A stretch of 64,000 nucleotides of DNA from Bacillota bacterium (GTDB lineage: Bacteria; Bacillota; Clostridia; Acetivibrionales; JAEXSP01): the NCBI GenBank assembly GCA_023453795.1, contig JAEXSP010000034.1:248001-312000 (forward strand). The letters are read 5' to 3'. A program made the position numbers and the translations under genes. Numbering within the stretch: the first letter of the stretch is position 1; every line of letters starts with the position of its first letter. Under the pieces are notes generated by a model. That model ran no database searches. It was not told the origin of the DNA and saw only the letters and a list, made by a program, of their open reading frames with translations. Below are positions 34,809 through 43,429 of the stretch, piece after piece.

Positions 34809-35318
34809 ATGCCTAAAGTTTTCTTTATTGCAGATACACATTTCGGACACAAAAATATTATTGAATATGCAAACCGTCCTTTTCACACTGTCGAAGAGAT
34901 GGACAGCACTATGATTAAGAACTGGAATGACACTGTAACCGTGGAAGATACAGTATTTATGCTCGGAGATTTTTCCTTTTATGATGAAAACAAAACGATA
35001 GAGATAATTTCCGGCCTGAATGGATACAAGGTGTTGATCCTGGGTAACCATGATGATATCTTTCCATTTGACAGGTGGAAGGTATCCGGGTTTGATGAGG
35101 TTGTCAGATATCCTATAATATTCAATGAGTGGTTCATTTTATCACATGACCCTATATACCTCAATTCCAGCATGCCCTATGCGAATATCTACGGGCATGT
35201 CCATTCAAACCCCATATATGCCGACTATTCGCCGCAAAGCTTTTGTGCCTGCGTTGAGAGAATCGGTTATAAGCCGATTGAGTTTGAAGAGATTATTGCA
35301 AAAATGAAAACATTATAA
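34809..35318 (+). CDS. Calcineurin-like metallophosphoesterase
   Basis: 169 aa, a compact single-domain enzyme. Motifs in order: DTHFGH (metal site 1), GDFSF, GNHDD, SHDP and GHVHS, all five conserved blocks of the fold. The natural substrate (phosphodiester or phosphomonoester) is not evident. The gene stands before a methyltransferase gene (29-bp gap) and may be cotranscribed with it. Confidence 0.9.
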   Translation: MPKVFFIADTHFGHKNIIEYANRPFHTVEEMDSTMIKNWNDTVTVEDTVFMLGDFSFYDENKTIEIISGLNGYKVLILGNHDDIFPFDRWKVSGFDEVVRYPIIFNEWFILSHDPIYLNSSMPYANIYGHVHSNPIYADYSPQSFCACVERIGYKPIEFEEIIAKMKTL

Positions 35319-35347
35319 AGTAATTAAACAGTTCAGGAGAAATACAT

Positions 35348-35962
35348 ATGGATAAAAAAACTGAAGAATCATTAAAAAATTATGACAAGATTGCTTCCAA
35401 CTATGATGAAACCTTTGACGGTAAATACACCCTTGAATTCAAACTCCAATTATCAAAAGCAGTCAGGCTTGAAAACGGATACAGGGTTTTGGATGTTGCC
35501 TGCGGAAACGGTGCGCTACTTAAGCTGCTGGCAGATAAAAAGCAAATTCAGGCTTATGGTGTAGACATTTCGGAAAATATGGTAAAGGAAGCTAAGAAAA
35601 AATATCCCGAAATGGACTTTGCTTCTGCAAATAGCTGTAAATTGCCCTTTGAATCGGGTTTTTTTGATGCCATTACGGTAAGCGCTGCATTTCACCACTT
35701 TACCGAGCCAGAGAAATTTCTTTCTGAGGCATGGAGGATTCTCAATCGTGGAGGGCATTTGTATATTGCAGACCCATATTTTCCTCCGGTTATGCGTCAG
35801 ATAGCAAACCTTATATTCCCGCTTATGAAAATGGGAGATGTAAAGGTATACAGCAAACAGGAGCTGATAAGCTTTTTGAAAAAAGGGAACTTCGTAAACA
35901 TTGAGGTCGGCAGGTTTATAAAAAAAGGATTGCTTGCTGTAGGAATGAAAAGCAAAACATAG
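35348..35962 (+). CDS. Class I SAM-dependent methyltransferase
   Basis: 204 aa, UbiE/Methyltransf_11 type. SAM-binding motif I VLDVACGNGALL near residue 45, acidic GVDIS, motif II-III region SGFFDAITVSAAFHHF and WRILNRGGHLYIAD. Substrate unknown; small-molecule methyltransferases of this type accept quinones, antibiotics or metals. TTCAGGAG precedes the ATG. Confidence 0.88.
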   Translation: MDKKTEESLKNYDKIASNYDETFDGKYTLEFKLQLSKAVRLENGYRVLDVACGNGALLKLLADKKQIQAYGVDISENMVKEAKKKYPEMDFASANSCKLPFESGFFDAITVSAAFHHFTEPEKFLSEAWRILNRGGHLYIADPYFPPVMRQIANLIFPLMKMGDVKVYSKQELISFLKKGNFVNIEVGRFIKKGLLAVGMKSKT

Positions 35963-36051
35963 GTACAAAAAAGAATCCCCGGTCTACTGTGGATGACCAT
36001 CCCCTTTACAAGAGGGTGGCAGAAACACAAGCCAGAGAACGGCTGCGATTT

Positions 36052-36933
36052 TTACACCATGACTAAAATAGAGTCAAGATCCTGATTCTGGCTTTCCTCA
36101 AATATGTTTTCAAAGAGGTCCCCTTTTTCATTAAGTCTTTTTTTTGCATTCAGTAAAGTAAAATCACCGGGCTTGATCTTCCCAAGCTCGGACCATTCTA
36201 TCGGCATTGATACTGTTGCGGTTGGAGTTGCTCTGGGTGAATATACAGTTGTTATTGTTTTTCCGTACCACATCTGAAGGTAATCGAAATAAAGCTTTTT
36301 GCCTCTTTTATTGACTATCCGTTCAATCGTAAACTGTTCAGGGTACTTCTGGCTGAAATACGCACCGAAGAATTCGTTAATCTTACGGGCTTTTTCATAA
36401 TCATATTTGCTTCCGGTCGGAATGTAAATCTGCAGCCCTGTTGCCCCCGAAGTTTTTGCAAAGCTTTTAATGGACAGTGACTCCAGTGTCTCATGAATAA
36501 TGCCTGCACACTCCGTGACATCCTCAAAGGTTTGCCCCTTTGAAGGGTCAAGGTCGAATACCAGATAAAAGGGGTAATCCTCCCGCAAATGGGAGTTAAA
36601 GCTTGTGTGAAATTCCAGTGCTGCCTGGGTAGCAAGCCATACAAGCGTCGGAACGGAATTGAGAAGTATATACTCGGTTTCATTGCTAACTGCTGTCTCT
36701 ACCCATTCAGGGGCATATTCCGGTATGCTTTTCTGAAAGAAGGATTTTCCGTTGACTCCATCAGGATACCTGATTGTTGTCAGCAGCATATCCTTGGCAT
36801 GGCGTATTATGAACGGCGCCAATTCTATCATTTTTTCGATAAAATCAATTTTTCGTATTCCGACCTCCGGCCACAGCAGTTTTTCAGGGTTTGTAACGTT
36901 GATTCCATAGCCTTCTACATCTAATTGATACAT
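36052..36933 (-). CDS. NHEJ polymerase (LigD primase-polymerase domain)
   Basis: 293 aa, a stand-alone LigD POL domain of the archaeo-eukaryotic primase fold. Metal-binding FDLDPS gives D127 and D129; other family blocks are LLWPEVGI, FFQKSIP and SGATGLQIYIP. The enzyme fills and trims broken DNA ends, often adding ribonucleotides. Its ATG shares one base with the ligase stop (TAATG). With ku and ligase just upstream it completes a bacterial non-homologous end-joining operon. Confidence 0.93.
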   Translation of the reverse strand: MYQLDVEGYGINVTNPEKLLWPEVGIRKIDFIEKMIELAPFIIRHAKDMLLTTIRYPDGVNGKSFFQKSIPEYAPEWVETAVSNETEYILLNSVPTLVWLATQAALEFHTSFNSHLREDYPFYLVFDLDPSKGQTFEDVTECAGIIHETLESLSIKSFAKTSGATGLQIYIPTGSKYDYEKARKINEFFGAYFSQKYPEQFTIERIVNKRGKKLYFDYLQMWYGKTITTVYSPRATPTATVSMPIEWSELGKIKPGDFTLLNAKKRLNEKGDLFENIFEESQNQDLDSILVMV

Positions 36934-37880
36934 TAAAGCACATACTCCTTTCCATTTGCCTCATTTGCACTTGAAGTGCTGAATCCAAGTATTCTTGGGT
37001 GACGGAGGACTCCGTCATCGGTGAACTCGGCGAAACCAACCCAACAGGTAAGACTGGGTGCCATCCAGGTTATACCCTTGGGGGCTCCCTTTAGGTTTAT
37101 ATCTGCAAAGGGGTTGCTGCTCTGTTCCAACTCTTTATAGTAGGACTTCAAAAGGTAAATTTGCTCCTGAGTAAGTCCTGTTGAAGCTTTTCCAATAAAA
37201 ATAAGCGACTCATCCTTGTATATGCCTAGAATAAGGGAATTGGGCATATTATCCTTCCACTGGATTCCGCCGATTACCGCAAGCATTTTCTTTGTGAACT
37301 TGATCTTATACCACAGGTTATGTTGTTTACCGCCTTTATACAAGCTGTCTGACTTCTTTGTTACGATGCCCTCCCAGCCTTTGGACTTCATCATCTCATA
37401 AAGGGCTTCCGCATTTTCAAAGCTGTCTGTCAGAGTGATCCTGTCGCTTTTTTCAAAACAGCTTTTCAGCATTTCCTTTCTTTCAGAGAGCGGAACACCT
37501 GCAAGGCTTTTGCCATCTGCATACAGGATGTCAAATAAGACATACATAACTGGATGTATCCTTGAGTAGTAGGCGACCTTTTTAACATCCCGAACTCTTT
37601 CTCTTATCAGACTGGAATAGAAGGATGGGTTTCCATTCGCATCGAGTACAATGATTTCACCATCCAGAACAGCTGTTTTAAAACCTATTTGCTGAAGGAT
37701 TCCCGACAGCTCTGGGTAGAAAGCTGTCCTTTCGTTTCCCTTCTTGGTAAAAAGCCTGAACACTTCACCTGTTATATATGTCATTCCCCGTATTCCATCC
37801 CACTTGATTTCGTGAAGCCACTCAGGGCCGGTAATCAATTGCCGGCTTAATACAGGTTCCATCGGCTGTATCCACTCCAT
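36933..37880 (-). CDS. ATP-dependent DNA ligase (LigD ligase domain)
   Basis: 315 aa. The adenylation motif KWDGIRG carries the nucleophile K26, then the other nucleotidyltransferase motifs (DGEIIVLD, FDILY, EGIVTKK, WYKIK) and a C-terminal OB-fold (TWMAPSLTCWVGFAEFTDDGVLRHP). It seals broken DNA ends brought together by Ku. In many bacteria this domain is fused to POL and nuclease domains in one LigD; here it is separate. Two bp separate it from ku. Confidence 0.93.
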   Translation of the reverse strand: MEWIQPMEPVLSRQLITGPEWLHEIKWDGIRGMTYITGEVFRLFTKKGNERTAFYPELSGILQQIGFKTAVLDGEIIVLDANGNPSFYSSLIRERVRDVKKVAYYSRIHPVMYVLFDILYADGKSLAGVPLSERKEMLKSCFEKSDRITLTDSFENAEALYEMMKSKGWEGIVTKKSDSLYKGGKQHNLWYKIKFTKKMLAVIGGIQWKDNMPNSLILGIYKDESLIFIGKASTGLTQEQIYLLKSYYKELEQSSNPFADINLKGAPKGITWMAPSLTCWVGFAEFTDDGVLRHPRILGFSTSSANEANGKEYVL

Positions 37881-37882
37881 AA

Positions 37883-38707
37883 TTATGAACCCTGCTTAAC
37901 AAGTGTTTTTTTATCGTTTTTTTTCTTATCGTTTCTTTCCTTTTCAACCTGCTTCACACTGGCCTGTAAAGCCTGCATCAGGTCTATGATGTTCTGTTTC
38001 TGCACGTCCGGTTTCCTTACAACTTCCTTACCCTCCACCTTTTTGTTTATCACGTCAATCAGCTTCTCTCTGTAATCATCCTTATATTTTTCAGGATTAA
38101 ACTCTACGGTGAGGTTGTCAATCAACTGGTTGGCAATCTTAAGTTCGGCTTCGTTTACATTCGCAGTCTCGGGAATGCCCGGAATTTGAGCAGAGCTCCT
38201 TACCTCATCCGGGTAAAATATTGTTTCCAGTACGAGAATGTTTTTATAAACCCTGACAACCGCAAGTGATTGCTTGTCCCTAAGTATGATTCTTGCAACT
38301 GCAATCTTGTTTGTCTGGTTCATTGCTTCCCATAAAAGGTTATATGCCTTTCCGCCCGTATCCTGCGGCGAAAGGTAATAGGTTTTGTGGTAGTAGATAG
38401 GGTCTATCTCCTTCAAAAGAACAAAATCGGTTATTTCAATTGATTTGGTCATTTCCGGCTTTATTGAGTCAAAATCCTCATCCTTCATGACTACAAAGCT
38501 TCCCGGCTCGTATTCATATCCCGTAGCTATCTCATCAGGCTGAATCTCCTTATCGCATGCGGGGCAAACCTTTTCATATTTGACAGGAGTGCTGCAGGTT
38601 TTATGAATGTATCTGAACTTAATATCCTTATCCTCGGTTGCCGCAAACATCTTTACAGGTATATTTACCAGGCCGAAGCTTATTGAACCCTTCCACATTG
38701 TGTGCAT
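37883..38707 (-). CDS. ku: DNA end-binding protein Ku
   Basis: 274 aa. N-terminal MWKGSISFGLVNIPVKM is the bacterial Ku signature; HKTCSTPVKYEKVCPACD near residue 35-50 is a zinc-binding-like Cys cluster. The C-terminus (from about 235) is a Lys-rich tail typical of Ku. It binds double-strand ends and recruits the ligase and polymerase. GGAGGC precedes the ATG. NHEJ is especially useful in spore-formers during outgrowth, when only one chromosome is present (known in Bacillus). Confidence 0.95.
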   Translation of the reverse strand: MHTMWKGSISFGLVNIPVKMFAATEDKDIKFRYIHKTCSTPVKYEKVCPACDKEIQPDEIATGYEYEPGSFVVMKDEDFDSIKPEMTKSIEITDFVLLKEIDPIYYHKTYYLSPQDTGGKAYNLLWEAMNQTNKIAVARIILRDKQSLAVVRVYKNILVLETIFYPDEVRSSAQIPGIPETANVNEAELKIANQLIDNLTVEFNPEKYKDDYREKLIDVINKKVEGKEVVRKPDVQKQNIIDLMQALQASVKQVEKERNDKKKNDKKTLVKQGS

Positions 38708-38852
38708 TTGTTATGCCTCCAAAACATCCGAATTCATTTCATCTTTAGAATGCCCTTTTATTAATTTTTTAATTATGGGTTTCTGAAAATGATGGGATGT
38801 TATGGTTTAATTATGAAGCATGAACAAAATGTTTATAAATAATCCTGATTTC

Positions 38853-38895
38853 AAAAAAAGGATTGAGTCCTGTACAATACAGAACTCAACCCTTT
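38853..38895 (-). terminator. Terminator of the Ig-domain protein gene
   Basis: 18-bp stem AAAGGGTTGAGTTCTGTA / TACAGGACTCAATCCTTT on the minus strand, two G-T pairs, 3-nt loop, then TTTTT. Confidence 0.92.
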
Positions 38896-38934
38896 AAGGT
38901 TACTTAATTATTGTCTGTTTTTTATTTACAGCCG

Positions 38935-41900
38935 CTAAATTCTTTCAGCCGTTACGGTTAAGGTGAGTACAACCTTTTTGCTGTAACCTTCTACAGTTCC
39001 TTCATAGGTGTATACTCCCGGAATGCTTGTATCCACAGCAGATACTGACCAGGTCACATCAAGGGGACCAAGATACCAGCCGTTTGTTAGTTTTGCAGTA
39101 ACCGTTTCAGGCAGGATATAGGGCTGATTCTGAATTACAGTAGCATTGAGGTTGTTTATTGAAGCGATAGTAGCGTGCACATCCAACGTTATAGTGACCT
39201 TGCTTCCGGTATACCCTTCAACACTTCCGACAAATGTAAACCTTCCTGTTTGGCTGGTGTCAACATTTGGATTCTCCCATTGGATTGGTACCTGCTGCTG
39301 GGTTCCATCACTCATATTTGCTGTGATTGTTGCGGGCAATGTATAGGGAGTATTCTGATATGCACTGGCATTTATATTATAGTATGCAATCGAAAGAATT
39401 TTAGGTTTTACAGTTAAAGTTAATGTAACATTGCCGTTATAACCATCCACTGTTCCTTTGAAAGTGTAGGTCCCTATATTTTTTGTGTCAACAGAAGAAG
39501 GTGACCATATGACTTTGAGAGGGCCTAGATACAAACCGTCTGCCAGCTTTGCAGTTACAGTAGAGGGTAAGGTATATGGAGCATCTATAAATACAGAAGC
39601 ATTAATGTCGCTGATGGATTCAATTGGCGCACGTACATACAGCGTTATTGTCACTTTACTTCCGGTGTACCCTTCCACACTTCCGACAAACGTAAACCTT
39701 CCTGTTTTGCTGGTGTCAACATTCTGATTTTCCCATAAGATCGGTACCTGCTGTTTGGACCCGTCACTCATATTTGCTGTGATTGTTGCAGGCAGTGTAT
39801 AAGGAGTATTCTGAAATACACTGACATTGGTGTTGCAGTATGCGATCGAAGATATTTCTGGCTTTACAGTTAGTGTGAGCAGAACTCCATTCGGATAACC
39901 ATCCACTGTTCCTTTAAAGGTATAGGTACCCGGGAGGCTTGTGCTTACATATGAAGGATTCCAGGAAACCGCTACTTCTCTTGTTCCGCCTTTTTCTGTT
40001 ACTGCTGTTACCTTTTCGGGCAGGTTATACGATGAATTCTGGTATGCAGACACCTCAAGATTATTGATTGAAGCTATGGGCGAGTCATCACTTGCTGGAG
40101 GCGTTTTTACTTCCAGCGATACTGTATCCCTGCTTCCGGCATAAGTTCCGAATATTGAAGTATCTGTATCTTCATATTCTGCAGTGATTTGATGTGTGCC
40201 GGGTGAAAGGGGTGATTCCAGAACAAATTCATAAAATGGTTTCTGATTGTAATATGAGCCATTATCCCCACTAATATTTTGTGTACCTAATACATTTTCT
40301 CCGTCCTTGATGGTTATAATTCCGTTTTCAAGATAACCCTCGTCAGAAATAGATACAGTGGCCTTAATTATGAATTTTTCAGGATTGGAAGAAGAATCTC
40401 CGGATACAGGAGTTACTGTCAGTTTGGTGGCCGTGGATCTTTTAAAGCATTGTATCAGAGATTCTGAACTGCCTAAATACTTGTCACTCTGAAACTCAGC
40501 AGATACCTCATATGGAAACATGTCTATATAGTTAATTGTATATGTTGCTACGCCATCAATAAGGTCAACCGAACCAGAAGGTATGTCATACCCATCCTGT
40601 CTGAAAATTACTTTACCGGTAGGATGTACGTTCTGATCTGCAGGATTGTCGGAATCAATAACCACCTTTGCTTTAAAGGTTACAGCTTTCCATGGTTCAC
40701 CAGGGTTTGCACTGCTTTCCAATATTATTTTTGTTTTCGGCTTTTCCGAGGATTCAACCTTTAATACCGGGCTGTCTGCACTTTCATTGCCGCAGCTTAC
40801 TGCAGATACTTTATAGTAATACTGGGCATTACCGTTGGAAGTTTCATCAACAAAACTGTTGCCGGTAATGTTTGAAGCTATGGTAACATATTCTCCTCCG
40901 ACAGTTAAACTGCGTTTAATATTGTATGCTTGAGCATTATCTACTGCTGTCCAGGAGAGTATGTTCGTATCAGCTTCATTTTTGGCGCAAAGATCAGTAG
41001 GTATGTTGGGGGTCATTAGCAAGAAGTAGTCACAAGCATCTTTTGTAAAATACTTTTCAAAGCGCTGACCCAACCCGTCTTCATAAACTGCCCTGATCTT
41101 ACCTTGAATTGATTGAAGCTCAGGTGCATAAAATGCTCCGTCAATTACCGGAACGCTTGCAATTGGAGCTGCTGAACCGCTGGGGTAGTAAAAGGAGATG
41201 GTTCCTTGATTTGTATTTGGTGTTACTCCAAAAACTCCATTATTGCTGTGTATTTGCACAGATCCATTGTCATATGTATAATCGCTTTTCTTAGGTACGC
41301 TAATAAAGCAGGTATCGTTTACATTCTCGGTAAATGCATCGGTTGAAGCAACAAGCTTTATTCTGCCGTAATAACCCGGAGTTATCTTTACATCAACGCA
41401 TAGGTATCCATATTTGTCTGTAATGCCCTGACCACTCTGAATAATATTATTGTTATAGTCGTATACTGCCCAATTAACACTTATACCGGGAGCGATTTTT
41501 ACATATCCGTCATTAGTGCGTGAGAAACATTCGGCTGTAATACTTAGGGGACTATTTTCATTATAGTAATAAAACCTTTGATAGATGAAATTCCCCGGAG
41601 GTGGTGTCTGATCCATGCAGCCCTGTCTTTTAAACCAGATACCTAGGGGAGTTGATTCAACGGAAGGCTGCACAGACTCAGCTATCCGTTTGATGTCGCT
41701 TTCGGAATTCTTTATATTCGGATTGGATCGGCACTCCTGGTAATATGCTTTGTTAAAATCAATAAAGAATTTTGGATTCTCGTAGTACATTTTTGCCCAG
41801 GCATAGCCTATTAATTCGTATTTCATAAAGCTGTTATAGGGGTTTTCAAAAACGTTTCCACCTAAAGATTCTTTATTTAACCCCTCGTAATATACATCAA

Positions 41901-42405
41901 AAGGATATTGATGGGTAGTGTTTCCGAGAGCTTCTCCATTCTCTACCTGCTTTAAAACTTCGATTTCCACAGCTCTTGCCATGCCCTCTTCCAACCCGGC
42001 CTCCAAGTTATATTCATCGTGGAAGGCATGAATCATTTCATGGCACAATACATCATATCTGTCTGGGTTGTACAGTCGGATTTTTTTTGTTTGCGGTGTA
42101 TATTCGCCGATATAACTGCCATCCGAATCCTTTTCAATGTTGACGGTAATATTGAAAGCGGGCTCACCGTATATTGATTTAATAAGCGAATAAAGAGTTG
42201 AAACACGTTGCTTCACCTTTGTTAGTTCTTCATCGGTCCATGGATGATCCGGTGAGTCGTAGGTAAAGGTGATTTCGTTTTGGGTTGCTGCCCCTGAAGA
42301 ACCTGAAACTGGTGTTTGCTCTGCGGCAAATACCGGTACGATGGCTATCATGAATGTTAATAATACAGCCATGAAAAAAACTATGATTTTCTTGCTTTTA
42401 TGCAT
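38935..42405 (-). CDS. Secreted HExxH metalloprotease-like protein with Ig-like repeats
   Basis: 1,156 aa from ATG 42405, which follows AGGAGGG; an upstream in-frame start is less likely. Signal peptide ending near FAAEQT. The N-terminal domain has a gluzincin-type motif HEMIHAFHDE with a second glutamate in LEEGMARA, so it may be a zinc peptidase. Then follow a beta-rich part, a fibronectin type III domain (TNILSWTAVDNAQAYNIKRS), two Ig-like Big_3-type domains, and five Big_4-like domains near the C-terminus (each with LPxTVTA and a TYTFKGTV-type end). Predicted to be surface-bound or secreted. No sortase or SLH anchor is seen. Role unknown. Confidence 0.82.
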   Translation of the reverse strand: MHKSKKIIVFFMAVLLTFMIAIVPVFAAEQTPVSGSSGAATQNEITFTYDSPDHPWTDEELTKVKQRVSTLYSLIKSIYGEPAFNITVNIEKDSDGSYIGEYTPQTKKIRLYNPDRYDVLCHEMIHAFHDEYNLEAGLEEGMARAVEIEVLKQVENGEALGNTTHQYPFDVYYEGLNKESLGGNVFENPYNSFMKYELIGYAWAKMYYENPKFFIDFNKAYYQECRSNPNIKNSESDIKRIAESVQPSVESTPLGIWFKRQGCMDQTPPPGNFIYQRFYYYNENSPLSITAECFSRTNDGYVKIAPGISVNWAVYDYNNNIIQSGQGITDKYGYLCVDVKITPGYYGRIKLVASTDAFTENVNDTCFISVPKKSDYTYDNGSVQIHSNNGVFGVTPNTNQGTISFYYPSGSAAPIASVPVIDGAFYAPELQSIQGKIRAVYEDGLGQRFEKYFTKDACDYFLLMTPNIPTDLCAKNEADTNILSWTAVDNAQAYNIKRSLTVGGEYVTIASNITGNSFVDETSNGNAQYYYKVSAVSCGNESADSPVLKVESSEKPKTKIILESSANPGEPWKAVTFKAKVVIDSDNPADQNVHPTGKVIFRQDGYDIPSGSVDLIDGVATYTINYIDMFPYEVSAEFQSDKYLGSSESLIQCFKRSTATKLTVTPVSGDSSSNPEKFIIKATVSISDEGYLENGIITIKDGENVLGTQNISGDNGSYYNQKPFYEFVLESPLSPGTHQITAEYEDTDTSIFGTYAGSRDTVSLEVKTPPASDDSPIASINNLEVSAYQNSSYNLPEKVTAVTEKGGTREVAVSWNPSYVSTSLPGTYTFKGTVDGYPNGVLLTLTVKPEISSIAYCNTNVSVFQNTPYTLPATITANMSDGSKQQVPILWENQNVDTSKTGRFTFVGSVEGYTGSKVTITLYVRAPIESISDINASVFIDAPYTLPSTVTAKLADGLYLGPLKVIWSPSSVDTKNIGTYTFKGTVDGYNGNVTLTLTVKPKILSIAYYNINASAYQNTPYTLPATITANMSDGTQQQVPIQWENPNVDTSQTGRFTFVGSVEGYTGSKVTITLDVHATIASINNLNATVIQNQPYILPETVTAKLTNGWYLGPLDVTWSVSAVDTSIPGVYTYEGTVEGYSKKVVLTLTVTAERI
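39184..39845 (-). repeat. Internal repeat of Ig-like domain coding units
   Basis: Two blocks (about 39184-39389 and 39640-39845) are clearly similar, 456 bp apart, matching a two-domain unit (A-B-A-B order). The A blocks share QNTPYTLPATITANMSDG; the B blocks share LGPL. Recent tandem duplication of a two-domain module. Confidence 0.75.
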
Positions 42406-42459
42406 ATACCCTCCTGTTAATATAGAATTTGTCTGCTTACGCATAACAGTAAAAAATTA

Positions 42460-42484
42460 TAATACAATTTCATACATAAATCTA
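42460..42484 (-). promoter_or_regulatory. Weak promoter of the Ig-domain protein gene
   Basis: On the minus strand a TATAAT -10 lies in ATTATAATTT near 42462-42456, with a poor -35 TAGATT (42484-42479) 17 bp upstream. The weak -35 next to the triple repeat suggests activation by a bound protein. Confidence 0.5.
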
Positions 42485-42494
42485 CATTTTTCCA

Positions 42495-42550
42495 CAATAT
42501 TTTACACACTATAACGCAATATTTTACACACTTTTAAACAATATTTTACA
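42495..42550 (-). promoter_or_regulatory. Three 12-bp direct repeats, 22-bp period
   Basis: TGTAAAATATTG on the minus strand (CAATATTTTACA on plus) occurs exactly three times, at 42495-42506, 42517-42528 and 42539-42550. The repeat period is 22 bp, about two helical turns, and lies just upstream of the weak -35 of the gene ending at 38935. Probably an activator binding array; the regulator is unknown. Confidence 0.6.
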
Positions 42551-42682
42551 AGGTGCGTTAGTTTAAAGCCTTCCTTTATATCAGTTAATGATCTATTTGA
42601 TGTTTAAAAGTTGATATTTCAGATGGGGTATGGCTTGTCATCAACTTATTTCAACACTGCTGTTCATCCGCCGATGGTGTTA

Positions 42683-42822
42683 TTGACATGGTGGCAAAAG
42701 TATGCAATAATACGTGAAAAGTGAGTATGCTTAAGCAGCAATGCGAGCAGCATAGGGAAAATATTCTTACACGCAGATACCCTGCGGAGTCACTCTTGAG
42801 AGTGCTTCTCCGGGTTTTTTTT
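42683..42822 (+). ncRNA. Promoter, hairpins and terminator: attenuator leader or small RNA
   Basis: Strong promoter TTGACA (42683-42688), 17 bp, AATAAT (42706-42711). A transcript from about 42718 would contain TATGCT...AGCATA (about 42725-42753) and then a long hairpin 42780-42814 (CCC/GGG, GGAG/CTCC, CACTC/GAGTG, loop TTGA) ending in eight T. It therefore stops about 80 bp before the Nudix gene, giving a ~105-nt RNA unless antitermination occurs. No known riboswitch family recognised. Confidence 0.6.
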
Positions 42823-42903
42823 ATTTTTAATAGAGGCTTTGATTTGATTATTACAAATGCTTCGCAAAACGATAACATAGTAGGAGCAGAAAAGAGGGTT
42901 TAA

Positions 42904-43410
42904 GTGTTTGAATTTACTTATTGTCCCAAGTGCGGCTGCAAGCTTGGAAACGCAGAAATTGGGGATGAGGGGATCGTTCCGTTTTGTGCAGAGTGCAAGC
43001 AGCCATATTTTAAGCAGTTTTTTACTTGTGTGATTATTGCAGTTGTTAATGAAAAAAATGAGGTCATTTTATTAAAACAGAATTATGTTTCGCAAACGAG
43101 CCACGTACTTGTTGCCGGTTTTATCAAGTGCGGAGACAATGCTGAAGAAACGGTTGCCAAAGAGGTAGTGGAAGAAACAGGGCAGATTGTCAAAAGTATA
43201 AATTATATGGGCAGCTATTTCTATGAAAAAAAGGAGATGCTGATGCTGGGATATGTTGCTTTTGTCAAAACAAAGGAATTTGTTAAGTCTGTTGAAGTGG
43301 ATGATGTCGGCTGGTATGACTTTGAAACAGCAATAGGGATGGTGAGGGACGGCAGCATTGCACAGAAGCACCTGACAGCTGTCAAAGCGTACATAAGGAA
43401 TAATGATTAA
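42904..43410 (+). CDS. Nudix hydrolase with zinc ribbon
   Basis: 168 aa. N-terminal zinc ribbon (YCPKCGCKLG and FCAECKQPY), then a Nudix domain with box GFIKCGDNAEETVAKEVVEE, where the usual REUXEE Arg is Lys. It resembles NudC-like proteins but is short and lacks the SQPWPFP motif, so NADH specificity is not supported. The start is GTG 42904 after AGAGGG. First gene behind the hairpin leader at 42683-42822 and 19 bp before the AAC(3)-like gene, so it is likely controlled by that leader. Confidence 0.85.
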   Translation: MFEFTYCPKCGCKLGNAEIGDEGIVPFCAECKQPYFKQFFTCVIIAVVNEKNEVILLKQNYVSQTSHVLVAGFIKCGDNAEETVAKEVVEETGQIVKSINYMGSYFYEKKEMLMLGYVAFVKTKEFVKSVEVDDVGWYDFETAIGMVRDGSIAQKHLTAVKAYIRNND

Positions 43411-43429
43411 TATAGGAGTGTAGATAAAT

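Noticed and set aside
42495..42550. Short CRISPR-like array
   Set aside because: Repeats are only 12 bp with 10-bp spacers and no cas genes; fits regulator sites instead.
42721..42903. 60-aa frame in the leader of the Nudix gene
   Set aside because: It runs straight through the terminator hairpin and its T-run, and has no ribosome site.
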